Positions 9,322-18,075 of a DNA stretch of 64,000 nucleotides are shown here, in pieces. The stretch is from Agrobacterium tumefaciens (GTDB taxonomy: Bacteria > Pseudomonadota > Alphaproteobacteria > Rhizobiales > Rhizobiaceae): assembly GCF_009649785.1 (NCBI RefSeq), contig NZ_WJOK01000003.1, forward strand, positions 1 to 64,000, read 5' to 3'. Both the position numbers and the translations under genes were made by a program. The notes under the pieces were generated by a model, which saw only the letters and a list, made by a program, of their open reading frames with translations, was not told the DNA's origin and made no database searches. Numbering within the stretch: position 1 is the stretch's first letter; each line of letters starts with the position of its first letter.

Positions 9322-9346
9322 TTTCACAATTCTCCCAACATGGTCG

Positions 9347-9401
9347 TTGACATTTACATGATGGCTATCATATTTAAATCCAATCATGACGATTGTCATG
9401 A
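9347..9401 (+). promoter_or_regulatory. Promoter with TetR-type dyads before SDR/OYE operon
   Basis: TTGACA at 9347-9352 and TATTTA at 9371-9376 (18-base spacing). ATGAT-GGCT-ATCAT (9358-9371) lies inside the promoter. A perfect 7-bp dyad, TCATGAC-GATT-GTCATGA (9384-9401), lies just downstream. Either could bind the divergent TetR protein. Confidence 0.55.
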
Positions 9402-9433
9402 ATATAGGTTCCATCACAGAAAAGAGCAATCCT

Positions 9434-10222
9434 ATGAGCACAAATCCTGCAGTCCTCATCACCGGCGCCTCCACCGGTATTGGTGCAACCTATGCCGATC
9501 GGTTTGCGCGGCGCGGCCACGATCTCGTGCTGGTCGCCCGTGACGTGGCGCGAATGGAGGCCGTTGCAAGCCGTCTGCGACAGGAAACCGGCGTGGCCAT
9601 AGACATCGTCCAGGCGGATCTCACGCAACTCGCCGATCTTGCGAAAGTAGAGACGAGACTGCGCGACGATGACAGCATCGGCATCCTCGTCAATAATGCC
9701 GGAACGGCCATCGGTGGAACGTTCATCGAGCAGAGCACCGACGACATGGCCCGGCTTGTTGCACTCAACTCGACTGCACTCGTTCGCCTTGCCAGCGCAA
9801 TTGCTCCTCGACTCGTCAAGAAAGGTGAGGGTGCAATCGTCAACATCGGCTCCGTGGTTGGTCTGGCGCCGGAGTTCGGCATGACGGTCTACGGCGCAAC
9901 CAAGGCCTTTGTCCTCTTCCTGTCTCAGGGGCTTAGCCTCGAGCTTGGACCGAAGGGCGTCTACGTTCAGGCTGTTCTTCCCGCCACGACTCGAACCGAA
10001 ATCTGGGACCATGTCGGCGCCGACGTCAACGCACTGAACAACGTCATGGAGGTGGGCGATCTTGTGGATGCGGCTCTGGTCGGCTTCGACCGTCGCGAGC
10101 CGGTGACCATCCCGCCGCTTCCCGATGCCGGTCAGTGGGAAGCCTTTGAAGCTGCGCGCAAGACCATGCTGGCCAACTTCGGCAATGCGCTGCCAGCCGA
10201 ACGGTACCGCACCGTCGCTTGA
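9434..10222 (+). CDS. Short-chain dehydrogenase/reductase
   Basis: 262 residues from ATG 9434; an in-frame ATG at 9386 lies inside the operator dyad and is rejected. Rossmann nucleotide motif TGASTGIG near residue 13, NNAG near residue 89, and catalytic Ser-Tyr-Lys in IGSVVG...VYGATKAF. Classical SDR, NAD(P)H-dependent, cytoplasmic; substrate unknown. Followed after 48 bases by an Old Yellow Enzyme gene, so the two reductases are probably co-induced from the promoter at 9347. Confidence 0.88.
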   Translation: MSTNPAVLITGASTGIGATYADRFARRGHDLVLVARDVARMEAVASRLRQETGVAIDIVQADLTQLADLAKVETRLRDDDSIGILVNNAGTAIGGTFIEQSTDDMARLVALNSTALVRLASAIAPRLVKKGEGAIVNIGSVVGLAPEFGMTVYGATKAFVLFLSQGLSLELGPKGVYVQAVLPATTRTEIWDHVGADVNALNNVMEVGDLVDAALVGFDRREPVTIPPLPDAGQWEAFEAARKTMLANFGNALPAERYRTVA

Positions 10223-10270
10223 GCAGACCGCGCAACCCATACCGCTGCGGCGGCAACACATAGGCAAATC

Positions 10271-11365
10271 ATGACTAAAAAGACGCTTTTCGAACCCTAT
10301 ACGCTTGGCTCCTTGACCCTTTCCAACAGGATCGTCATGGCGCCCCTGACGCGCAATCGCGCCGGTTCGGGCTTTGTCGCAGGTGACCTGACGGCTGAAT
10401 ATTACGGCCAGCGTGCTTCGGCCGGGCTCATCATTTCCGAAGCCACGCAAATATCACAGCAGGGGCAGGGATACCAGGATACGCCCGGTATCTATACCCA
10501 GGCGCAGATCGAAGGCTGGCGCAAGGTCACCAGTGCGGTGCACGAGAAGGGTGGCCATATATTCCTCCAGCTCTGGCACGTCGGTCGCATCAGCCATGTT
10601 GATCTCCAGCCGAACGGCGCAGCGCCGGTTGCCCCTTCAGCCATCCGCGCCGAGACAAAGACGTTCGTCAACAATGCCTTCGTGGATGTTTCGCAACCCC
10701 GTGCCCTTGAACTGGAAGAGCTTCCTGGGATCGTCAACGATTTCCGTCAGGCAGCAGCCAACGCCATCGAGGCTGGTTTCGATGGTGTCGAGATCCACGG
10801 GGCCAACGGCTATCTGCTTGATCAGTTCGCCAAGGACGGTGCCAATGTTCGCACAGACGCCTATGGCGGCTCTGTCGAAAACCGTGCGCGCCTCATGCTG
10901 GAAGTCACGGCCGCGGTTGTCCAGGAAATCGGCGCTGCACGCACCGGCATCCGCATCTCGCCGGTCTCGCCCGCCAATGGCATTTCGAGTACTGATCCGC
11001 AGGCGCAGTTCGATTACATCGTCGATCAGCTCGAAGCCCTTGGCATCGTGTACATTCATGTCGTCGAGGGTGCCACAGGTGGGCCGCGCGATGTCGCGCC
11101 ATTCGACTTCGGATCATTGCGCCGTCGCTTCAGCAAGACCTATATCGCAAACAACGGCTATGACTTCGAGCTGGCGACTTCGCATCTTGCCGAGGGTCGG
11201 GCGGATCTGATCGCATTCGGCCGGCCGTTCATTGCCAATCCCGATTTGGTTGAGCGATTGAAAAGCGATGCGCCGTTGGCAGAGATAAACCCGGCTACGC
11301 TCTACGGTGGCGGTGCTGCGGGTTATATCGATTACCCCTCTTTGGCGGCAGCTGCCGGGCGTTGA
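10271..11365 (+). CDS. nemA: Old Yellow Enzyme, NemA-like flavin ene-reductase
   Basis: 364 residues, a single TIM-barrel FMN domain. Family signatures are present: NRIVMAPLTRNRA near the N terminus, HGANGYLLDQFAKDGANVR (His/Asn pair that anchors the substrate carbonyl; about 177-195), and DAYGGSVENRARLMLEV. These enzymes use NADPH to reduce electrophilic C=C bonds, N-ethylmaleimide, nitro groups and nitrate esters. Placement behind an SDR and divergent to a TetR gene matches the nemRA theme of electrophile detoxification. Physiological substrate unknown. The symbol is by similarity only. Confidence 0.9.
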   Translation: MTKKTLFEPYTLGSLTLSNRIVMAPLTRNRAGSGFVAGDLTAEYYGQRASAGLIISEATQISQQGQGYQDTPGIYTQAQIEGWRKVTSAVHEKGGHIFLQLWHVGRISHVDLQPNGAAPVAPSAIRAETKTFVNNAFVDVSQPRALELEELPGIVNDFRQAAANAIEAGFDGVEIHGANGYLLDQFAKDGANVRTDAYGGSVENRARLMLEVTAAVVQEIGAARTGIRISPVSPANGISSTDPQAQFDYIVDQLEALGIVYIHVVEGATGGPRDVAPFDFGSLRRRFSKTYIANNGYDFELATSHLAEGRADLIAFGRPFIANPDLVERLKSDAPLAEINPATLYGGGAAGYIDYPSLAAAAGR

Positions 11366-11373
11366 CTACTTTT

Positions 11374-11397
11374 GGGGTCGCTCGCTGGTGCGGCCCC
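11374..11397 (+). terminator. Hairpin after the OYE gene
   Basis: GGGGTCGC (11374-11381) and GCGGCCCC (11390-11397) pair with one G-T wobble around an eight-base loop. No T-run follows. A near-copy of this hairpin lies at 13581-13600. Confidence 0.4.
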
Positions 11398-11496
11398 ATC
11401 AAATCAGTGTGCTGTGCCTGATCCTTTGCGGATTGGTGCCGGGTCCCGACACTGAAGGGTTACCCTTTCCCTCACCACATGAAAGGCAAGCTTGAC

Positions 11497-11548
11497 TTTA
11501 ATGATGATATACATCATTAAAATTATCAATGATGACGGCAATCATCAT
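11497..11548. promoter_or_regulatory. Double ATGATG/CATCAT operator before second SDR
   Basis: Perfect 10-bp dyad TTTAATGATG / CATCATTAAA (11497-11506, 11512-11521) with five-base centre, followed by a 7-bp dyad ATGATGA / TCATCAT (11529-11535, 11542-11548). The same half-site occurs in front of the TetR gene at 14181, so that protein probably binds both places. Confidence 0.7.
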
Positions 11549-11618
11549 AAAATTAGTGTCGTAAAACCATATGCCTTGGCGGCAATCCATGGTGATACCG
11601 AAAAGAGAGAAAGACGCT

Positions 11619-12443
11619 ATGGCGACGTTTGCAACCAAGAGACAGAAGACCGCCTTTGTGACCGGGGCTTCCAGTGGGATTGGCAAGGCGGCCGCCACGG
11701 CTCTGGCCCGGGCAGGCTACCGGGTGATTGGCACGAGTCGTAAGGCCGCACCCGGCGAGATACGTGATGGCATTCGGATGATTGCTTGTGACGTGACTTC
11801 CGATTTGTCTGTCTCGGATGCCGTGGCGCTGGCACATCAGGAACTTGGCCGTATCGACCTTCTGGTCAACAACGCCGGTTATGCCCTGTCCGGGGCGGCC
11901 GAAGAAAGCTCGGTGGATCAGGTTCGTTCGCTGTTCGAAACCAATTTTCTGGGTGTCGTTCGGGTGACCAATGCCGTGTTGCCGATGATGCGCCAACAGG
12001 GCTATGGCAGGATATTGAACATCGGCTCTGTCCTGGGCTTAATACCCGGTCCTTTTGGAGCCTATTACTCGGCCAGCAAGCACGCCATTGAGGGCTATTC
12101 GGAATCGCTGGACCATGAGGTTCGCCAGTTCGGCATCCGTGTCGCCGTGATCGAGCCTTGGGCAACGAAAACCTCGATCGAGGCCAATTCTCCGCAAGGC
12201 GACCGTCCGGTTGCAGCCTATGGCCAGACACTGGCCAGATACCGCACGGCGTTTGACTTGGCCATGGCGACCGGCGACACGGCGGATGATGTTGCGGCCA
12301 CCATCCTGATGGCGGCACAGGACAAGGCACCGCGGTTGCGCTACCCCTCCGGCAAGGCGGCCCGGCAGACCTCGTTTGCCCGGCGTTTCCTGCCGCGCGC
12401 GCTGTTTGATCGAACCTTGCGCAAGCAATTCAACATCGCGTGA
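11619..12443 (+). CDS. Short-chain dehydrogenase/reductase
   Basis: 274 residues from ATG 11619, preceded by GAGAGAAAG; an earlier in-frame ATG at 11571 lacks a binding site. Motifs: TGASSGIG, NNAGYALSG, Ser in NIGSVLG and YYSASKHAIEGYSESLDHE with the catalytic Tyr/Lys. The segment after the active site resembles 17-beta-hydroxysteroid-dehydrogenase-like classical SDRs of broad specificity. It forms a unit with the zinc-free alcohol dehydrogenase at 12555 and probably with the convergent TetR gene at 13600-14181. Confidence 0.88.
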   Translation: MATFATKRQKTAFVTGASSGIGKAAATALARAGYRVIGTSRKAAPGEIRDGIRMIACDVTSDLSVSDAVALAHQELGRIDLLVNNAGYALSGAAEESSVDQVRSLFETNFLGVVRVTNAVLPMMRQQGYGRILNIGSVLGLIPGPFGAYYSASKHAIEGYSESLDHEVRQFGIRVAVIEPWATKTSIEANSPQGDRPVAAYGQTLARYRTAFDLAMATGDTADDVAATILMAAQDKAPRLRYPSGKAARQTSFARRFLPRALFDRTLRKQFNIA

Positions 12444-12554
12444 GCGAGAATGACGGCCACGGCAGGGCCTTCCAACAACATGCTCAGTTCGCGCTGAAAG
12501 CCTTGGCTTTTTTAGCCATCTGAGCCGATAATATTTTTACACTGGAGAACGTCC

Positions 12555-13559
12555 GTGAAAGCCTTCGTTGTCGACAAATACAAAAAGAAGGGCGCATTGC
12601 GTCTGGCAGACATGCCCGAGCCCCGGATGGGCGCGAATGATGTTCTGGTTCGCATTCAGGCCATGGCGATCAACCTTCTGGATTCCAAGGTGAGGGACGG
12701 CGAGTTCAAGCTGTTCCTGCCCTATCGCCCGCCCTTTATTCTGGGTCACGATCTAGCCGGAACGGTTGTAAGCGTGGGCGCGAATGTGCAGCAATTCAAG
12801 GCTGGGGACGAGGTTTACGCCCGTCCGAGGGATCACCGGGCCGGTACCTTTGCAGAGTTCATCGCAATTGACGCCGCCGATGTAGCGCTGAAGCCCGCGA
12901 GCCTTTCGATGGAGCAGGCCGCATCGATACCGCTGGTTGGACTGACTGCCTGGCAGGCGCTGGTGGAGGTCGGCAAGGTCAAGCCCGGCCAGAAAGTGTT
13001 CATTCAGGCTGGTTCCGGTGGGGTTGGGACCTTTGCCATCCAGCTTGCCAAGCATCTCGGCGCCACGGTGGCCACCACGACCAGTGCCGCGAATATTGAC
13101 CTGGCCAAAAGCCTCGGCGCCGATGTGGTGATCGACTACAGGACGCAGGATTTCGAACAGGTGCTATCCGGTTATGATCTGGTGCTGAACAGTCAGGATG
13201 CCAAGACGCTGGCCAAGTCGCTGAATGTTCTGAAACCGGGTGGTCGGTTGATATCGATCTCGGGGCCGCCGGATGTTCCCTTTGCCAGATCTCTGGGGCT
13301 GAACCTGTTCCTGCGCTTGGTGGTACTGATGCTGAGCCGGGGCGTGCTGAAGAAGGCGAAAAGCCGGGGCGTCTTGTATTCCTTCCTTTTTATGCGCGCG
13401 GAAGGGCAACAACTTGCCCAGATCGCCAAGCTGATCGACGCTGGCGTGATCCGTCCGGTCGTGGACAAGGTATTTCCCTTTGCTCAGACGGCGGAGGCCT
13501 TGGCCCATGTCGAGACCGGGCGCGCCAGGGGCAAGGTCGTTGTGAAGGTCGCAGACTGA
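12555..13559 (+). CDS. Zinc-free medium-chain dehydrogenase, quinone-oxidoreductase type
   Basis: 334 residues. Start is GTG at 12555, preceded by CTGGAG. GroES-like N-terminal part (GHDLAGTVVSVGANVQQFKAGDEVY) and NADPH-binding Rossmann part with QAGSGGVGTFAIQLAKHLGA at about 155-174. Structural-zinc and catalytic-zinc cysteines are absent, which places it in the zeta-crystallin/quinone reductase/enoyl reductase branch. Likely an NADPH-dependent reductase of quinones or alpha,beta-unsaturated carbonyls. It follows the SDR by 111 bases; together with the neighbouring TetR it repeats the reductase-plus-TetR layout seen at 8773-11365. Confidence 0.88.
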   Translation: MKAFVVDKYKKKGALRLADMPEPRMGANDVLVRIQAMAINLLDSKVRDGEFKLFLPYRPPFILGHDLAGTVVSVGANVQQFKAGDEVYARPRDHRAGTFAEFIAIDAADVALKPASLSMEQAASIPLVGLTAWQALVEVGKVKPGQKVFIQAGSGGVGTFAIQLAKHLGATVATTTSAANIDLAKSLGADVVIDYRTQDFEQVLSGYDLVLNSQDAKTLAKSLNVLKPGGRLISISGPPDVPFARSLGLNLFLRLVVLMLSRGVLKKAKSRGVLYSFLFMRAEGQQLAQIAKLIDAGVIRPVVDKVFPFAQTAEALAHVETGRARGKVVVKVAD

Positions 13560-13580
13560 GTTCGTATTTTGCAGGAGATG

Positions 13581-13600
13581 GGGTCGCTTGGCTGCGGCCC
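13581..13600. terminator. Hairpin between convergent genes
   Basis: GGGTCGC and GCGGCCC pair with one wobble around a six-base loop in the 40-base gap between two convergent genes. No T-run. Similar in sequence to the hairpin at 11374-11397. Confidence 0.4.
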
Positions 13601-14181
13601 TATTGCTCCCGCCCGCCATTTTCGACAGAGGCCCGGCAATCGGCGCGGCAAATATCAAGAATTTCATCCGCCAGGGCCGATGCGTCCGGGCAGGCCCGCG
13701 ATAGCACGATGGCCCCGACAGCTTGCGCCATAATGCTGATGGCTTGCGTGCGGGCATTTGAGCCGGCGGGCTGGTTCGCCGCAAGATTGCTCTCCAGTGC
13801 GTCAACAAGGCGCTCGATGCCTTCGCCGAAAACAGCTCTGGTTTCGTTTGGCAGCCGCGCTGCTTCCCCGCTCAGTGCGGCGGCCGTGCAGCCTTGGCCA
13901 CGCGCATCACGATGCGTGCGCGAGATGTAGGCGTCGATCATCTCGCCCAAATCATACCCGGCATAGCGTGCCAACGTTTCGGAAAACCCTTTGGCGGAGG
14001 CTTCTGCTATGAGCGCCTCCTTCGAGACGAAGTGGTTGTAAAATCCACCATGGGTCAGGCCCGCACCCTCCATCAGGTCAGCCACGCCAACGCCATCGAA
14101 CCCTCGTTCGCGAAACATCCCGGATGCAATCGCAACAATCCGGTCATGATTTCCCTGCTTCTTTTCCTTGGTGATCCGCAT
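13600..14181 (-). CDS. TetR-family regulator, third paralogue
   Basis: 193 residues. HTH at 10-57 with VADLMEGAGLTHGGFYNHFVSKEAL, nearly the same recognition region as the other two TetR genes of the window. Cysteine C98 in GQGCTAAAL occupies the place of C104 and C96 in the paralogues. Two further cysteines are near the C terminus (ICRADCRA). Convergent with the quinone-reductase-like gene. Its own upstream dyad (14208-14233) carries the ATGATG/CATCAT half-sites found upstream of the SDR at 11619, so it most likely represses both itself and that reductase unit. Confidence 0.88.
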   Translation of the reverse strand: MRITKEKKQGNHDRIVAIASGMFRERGFDGVGVADLMEGAGLTHGGFYNHFVSKEALIAEASAKGFSETLARYAGYDLGEMIDAYISRTHRDARGQGCTAAALSGEAARLPNETRAVFGEGIERLVDALESNLAANQPAGSNARTQAISIMAQAVGAIVLSRACPDASALADEILDICRADCRASVENGGREQ

Positions 14182-14207
14182 GTCCGAACCCTTTCGACGG
14201 CGCCGTC

Positions 14208-14233
14208 TCCATGATGTTGGATATCATCATGGA
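14208..14233. promoter_or_regulatory. TetR autoregulatory operator
   Basis: Perfect 9-bp inverted repeat TCCATGATG / CATCATGGA with an eight-base centre, 26 bases upstream of the TetR start. Shares ATGATG/CATCAT with the double operator at 11497-11548. The remaining bases up to 14399 hold no gene. Confidence 0.7.
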
Positions 14234-14399
14234 TTGAGAGTATTGCTGACGATTATCATTAATAATGCGCTCAACACAAGGAACACGTCGTATCGGCTAC
14301 CTAATTTTCCGTCCTTCGCCGCCGACATCTTGTCGCTTGCTGCAACGAAGCTTCTGTTTCTGGGAAGCTGGCCCGAATTGTTAGTAAAATAAAGCTCGG

Positions 14400-16685
14400 T
14401 TACGTGGATCGGCGTATCCTCACTGGAACGCCCTTATATGCTGGGGTGCCGGATTTCCTGTCGTAGTCTGCGAGCGCAATGACCTGGTTCATTTCGGGGT
14501 AATAACCTGCTACCGAGCCGGGCGGAATATTGTAGGCAACGGCGGTAAATCCGGTAGCGGTTTTGGCGCCACTCCCGCAAATTGCTTCGACATCGATGAG
14601 GTCTCCGTCTCTTAGTCCCCGCGTTTCAAGGTCCCGCTGGTTCATGAAGATGACGTCGCGGCGGCCGTAGACACCACGGTAGCGGTCGTCGAGGCTGTAT
14701 ATGGTGGTGTTGTACTGGTCATGACTGCGCAAGGTGGTCAGCACAAGGGCTTCGGGGTCGTGCAAGCGTGTGTCCTCATCAAGTCCCGGTGCGACGAGAA
14801 ATTCGGCCTTACCGGACGGCGTATTCCACACACGATCAGAAGCCGCGACAGTGAGCCGGAAGCCTCCGGGCGTTTTCACGCGCGTATTGAAATCATGAAA
14901 ATCGGGAAAGACGATTTCGATCTTGTCGCGGATCTGCTCATAGTCGCCGGCCATGCCGTCCCAGTCGATGTCGTGTCGGTTACCAAGCGTCGCCTTGGCC
15001 ATGCCGGCAACGATCCAGGGTTCCGAGCGCAACTCATCGCTTGGCGGTTTGAGGAAACCGCGCGACGCGTGCACCATCGACATGGAATCCTCTACCGTGA
15101 CGGATTGGCGCCCTGTCGCCTGAATATCCAGATCCGTTCGGCCCAGAACCGGCAGGAGGATCGATGTCTTTGCCAGCAGCAGATGCGAGCGATTGAGCTT
15201 TGTCGCAAGATGAACGGCCAGATCGAGTTTCCGCATGCCCGCGAACGTCGCTTCAGGATCGGACATGGCGACAGCAAGATTGCCACCAAGACACACCAAC
15301 GCTTTCGACCTGCCCTCAATGATGGCTTCGATTGCCTCCACGGCATTATGGCCCTTTTCACCAGACGGGCGGAAACCGAAGGCTTTCTCCATGCCAGCAA
15401 GAAGAGCCTCGTTGGGAATTTCAGTGATGCCGACGGTCCGATCGCCCTGAACGTTGGAATGGCCGCGCAGGGGACAGATACCGGCGCCTGGCCGGCCTAT
15501 ATTGCCGCGCAGCATCAGGAAATTGGCGAGTTGCTGCACATTGGCCGTGCCATGGGCATGCTGTGTGATGCCCATGCCATAACAGAGAATGACGTTTTTC
15601 GCCTTGAGGTAGACATCCACGGCGCTATCGAGCGCTTCCAGTGACAGGCCGGATTTCTCGATAATTTCCGACCATTGAGTCTGTTCGATATCGGCTTGCA
15701 GGGCTTCGAGGCCAATCGTATGCGCCGCGATGAAATCGCGGTCGATGACGCCGGGTCCGCCAGCTTCGATATCGGCCGCGTCCCGCTCGAAGATGCGCTT
15801 CATCATGCCCTTGAGTGCGGCAAGATCGCCGCCGGTACGAACCTGATGATAGGCAGACGCGATCGGCGTGGATGACATCGTCGCCATTTCGATCGGATCC
15901 TGCGGGGCTGCAAACCGCTCCAGCGCCCGCTCCTTGAGTGGATTGAAGACGACAATCGGCACACCCCTGCGGGAGGCCTCATGTAATGTCGTCATCATGC
16001 GCGGATGGTTGGTGCCGGGATTGTGCCCGAACGAAAAGATCGCGTCGGCATGATCGAAATCCTCCAGCGTTACAGTGCCCTTGCCGACACCGATCGACAG
16101 GGGCAGACCGACGCTGGTCGCTTCGTGGCACATGTTGGAACAGTCGGGGAAATTGTTGGTGCCATAGGCGCGAACGAAGAGCTGAAAGAGAAACGCCGCT
16201 TCGTTGGAGGCACGACCGGACGTGTAGAACTCGGCCATATGAGGGCTGGGAAGGGCGTTCAACTCCGAGGCAATACGCGCGAATGCGGCATCCCATTCGA
16301 TCGGCACGTAGCGGTCACTGGCATGATCATAGATCAGCGGATGGGTCAGGCGCCCCTGATCTTCAAGCTTGTGGTCGGTCCATTGCCAGAGATCAGTCAC
16401 CGAATGAGCGGCAAAGAAATCGGGGCCAACGCGCTTGGCCGTCGATTCCCAGGTGATCGCTTTTGCTCCGTTCTCGCAAAACTCAAATGAACTTGTGTGC
16501 TTCGGATCGGGCCAGGCGCAGCCGGGACAATCGAAGCCTTCGGGCTGGTTTGCCTTTAACAATGTCGCCGCGCCCTCGGCGATGATCTGCTGGTGAGCAA
16601 GGGTTTTGGCAACGGCTTTTAGTGCGCCCCAGCCACCTGCTGGCGCTTTGTAATGCTCTATCCCATCCGGCCGCTTCTCGCTCAT
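14400..16685 (-). CDS. YdeP/FdhF-type molybdopterin oxidoreductase
   Basis: 761 residues from ATG 16685 (a GTG directly before it, at 16688, is the only alternative; GGGAG lies upstream). Bis-molybdopterin-guanine-dinucleotide oxidoreductase fold: N-terminal cysteines in FDCPGCAWPDPKHTSSFEFCENG (positions about 53-75), NNFPDCSNMCHEATS, and a C-terminal molydopterin-dinucleotide-binding domain with LTTLRSHDQYNTTIYSLDDRYRG. These match the YdeP family, relatives of formate dehydrogenase H whose substrate is unsettled; in E. coli YdeP is linked to acid resistance. Stands alone, with no formate dehydrogenase accessory genes nearby. Confidence 0.88.
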   Translation of the reverse strand: MSEKRPDGIEHYKAPAGGWGALKAVAKTLAHQQIIAEGAATLLKANQPEGFDCPGCAWPDPKHTSSFEFCENGAKAITWESTAKRVGPDFFAAHSVTDLWQWTDHKLEDQGRLTHPLIYDHASDRYVPIEWDAAFARIASELNALPSPHMAEFYTSGRASNEAAFLFQLFVRAYGTNNFPDCSNMCHEATSVGLPLSIGVGKGTVTLEDFDHADAIFSFGHNPGTNHPRMMTTLHEASRRGVPIVVFNPLKERALERFAAPQDPIEMATMSSTPIASAYHQVRTGGDLAALKGMMKRIFERDAADIEAGGPGVIDRDFIAAHTIGLEALQADIEQTQWSEIIEKSGLSLEALDSAVDVYLKAKNVILCYGMGITQHAHGTANVQQLANFLMLRGNIGRPGAGICPLRGHSNVQGDRTVGITEIPNEALLAGMEKAFGFRPSGEKGHNAVEAIEAIIEGRSKALVCLGGNLAVAMSDPEATFAGMRKLDLAVHLATKLNRSHLLLAKTSILLPVLGRTDLDIQATGRQSVTVEDSMSMVHASRGFLKPPSDELRSEPWIVAGMAKATLGNRHDIDWDGMAGDYEQIRDKIEIVFPDFHDFNTRVKTPGGFRLTVAASDRVWNTPSGKAEFLVAPGLDEDTRLHDPEALVLTTLRSHDQYNTTIYSLDDRYRGVYGRRDVIFMNQRDLETRGLRDGDLIDVEAICGSGAKTATGFTAVAYNIPPGSVAGYYPEMNQVIALADYDRKSGTPAYKGVPVRIRRST

Positions 16686-16740
16686 CACAGTCTCCCTTCA
16701 GCGTGTTTCAATAAATCTAGCATCGAACGCATCAGTACGA

Positions 16741-16775
16741 ACCTAGACCGATGTATAGGTCCAGGTAGACGTCTA
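16741..16775 (+). promoter_or_regulatory. Dyad symmetries before the MFS gene
   Basis: ACCTA...TAGGT (16741-16745, 16756-16760) and the 10-bp palindrome TAGACGTCTA (16766-16775). The half-site TAGAC occurs in both elements. They lie in the 156-base divergent region between the YdeP gene and the MFS gene and could be an operator for a regulator encoded elsewhere. Confidence 0.4.
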
Positions 16776-16841
16776 TCGAATGTGCTGCCAACGAGATTGA
16801 GCATATTTTGCCCAGATCAAGATTGGCGGTGGAACAGTATC

Positions 16842-18065
16842 ATGGAAAAGACAGGACAGATGCAAGCCGGGGCGGCAAGCGCCACCCACAATGATGCGAT
16901 CGGACAAGTGGCGCTTCTGGCCATGGCCGTCGCGGGCGGTATTGCCGTCGCGAACATCTACTACAATCAGCCGATGCTCGGGCTTATCGAAGCGGATTTC
17001 AGTCGGCAGCCAGTTACCGGCATGGTGCCCACCGCAACGCAACTCGGTTACGCACTGGGGTTGTTCCTTTTACTGCCGCTCGGCGACCTCGTTAATCGCC
17101 GCCGGATGATCATCGGGCAATTCGTGGTGCTTGCCGCCGCGCTCGCGCTGGCTGCACTAGCGCCGACGGCGTGGATGCTGGTTGCAGCATCGGTCATGGT
17201 TGGAGCATGCTCGACAGTCGCCCAGCAGATCGTGCCCTTTGCGGCATCGCTGGCCGCGCCCGAAAAGCGCGGCGCCACAATCGGCACCGTCATGGCAGGC
17301 GTATTGTCGGGCATATTGTTCAGCCGCACCCTCTCGGGCTTTGTGGGCGAACACGCTGGCTGGCGGGAAATGTTCTGGATCGGCGTACCGCTCGCCCTGC
17401 TCGCCGCGGGCCTCATGTTTGCGGTCCTTCCGCATCATCGGCCAACCTCGACTTTGCGATATCATCAGGCGCTCCGGTCGCTCGGCCAGCTATGGAAACG
17501 CCACCCGGCCTTGAGGGCAGCGACCGTCATCCAGGCGTTTCTGTTCGCGTCGTTCACGGCCTTCTGGACCATCCTCGCCCTCTATCTGGCGGGGCCAGAA
17601 TTTCAGCTCGGTGCGGATGTCGCGGGTCTGTTTGGGATCGTCGGTGCGGTCGGCATATTTGCAGCGCCTCTGGCAGGAGTTGTTGCCGACAGACGGGGAC
17701 CGCATTTCGTGGTCTGGATGGGCGCCGGATTGACGATCGCCGCCTGGCTTATCTTCGGGCTCTGGGCATCGATCGTTTCTTTGGTTGTGGGCGTCATCGT
17801 GCTTGATTTCGGCATACAGAGCGCGCTGATTTCTAACCAGCACATCATCTATGCCCTGGATGCCGATGCGCGTAGCCGTCTCAACACGGTCTTCATGACT
17901 GGCATGTTTCTGGGGGGTGCCACAGGTTCGGCGATGGCGACACTGGCCTGGGGGCAGGGCGGCTGGCTCGTCGTCAGCCTTCTCGGCGCGGCGTTTGGCC
18001 TCGCAGCCTTCGCGGTGAAAATATTTCATCATCGCCGGTATTTGTCGACGGTTGTCGGAAACTGA
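16842..18065 (+). CDS. MFS transporter, 12-TM drug/metabolite exporter type
   Basis: 407 residues from ATG 16842; an upstream in-frame start at 16653 lies in the opposite gene. Twelve hydrophobic segments, typical of the major facilitator superfamily. Loop 2-3 motif is LLPLGDLVNRRRMI, the conserved G-x-x-x-D-R-x-G-R-R-type element in relaxed form. The region PFAASLAAPEKRGATIGTVMAG resembles the EmrB/YnfM-like and arabinose-efflux-permease group. The stop lies 10 bases before the FAD monooxygenase start, so the two are co-transcribed and the transporter may move the monooxygenase substrate or product. Confidence 0.88.
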   Translation: MEKTGQMQAGAASATHNDAIGQVALLAMAVAGGIAVANIYYNQPMLGLIEADFSRQPVTGMVPTATQLGYALGLFLLLPLGDLVNRRRMIIGQFVVLAAALALAALAPTAWMLVAASVMVGACSTVAQQIVPFAASLAAPEKRGATIGTVMAGVLSGILFSRTLSGFVGEHAGWREMFWIGVPLALLAAGLMFAVLPHHRPTSTLRYHQALRSLGQLWKRHPALRAATVIQAFLFASFTAFWTILALYLAGPEFQLGADVAGLFGIVGAVGIFAAPLAGVVADRRGPHFVVWMGAGLTIAAWLIFGLWASIVSLVVGVIVLDFGIQSALISNQHIIYALDADARSRLNTVFMTGMFLGGATGSAMATLAWGQGGWLVVSLLGAAFGLAAFAVKIFHHRRYLSTVVGN

Positions 18066-18075
18066 GGGCGGAACG

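Noticed and set aside
13164-13808. 214-codon minus-strand frame across two genes
   Set aside because: Antisense to the quinone-reductase-like gene and out of frame with the TetR gene.
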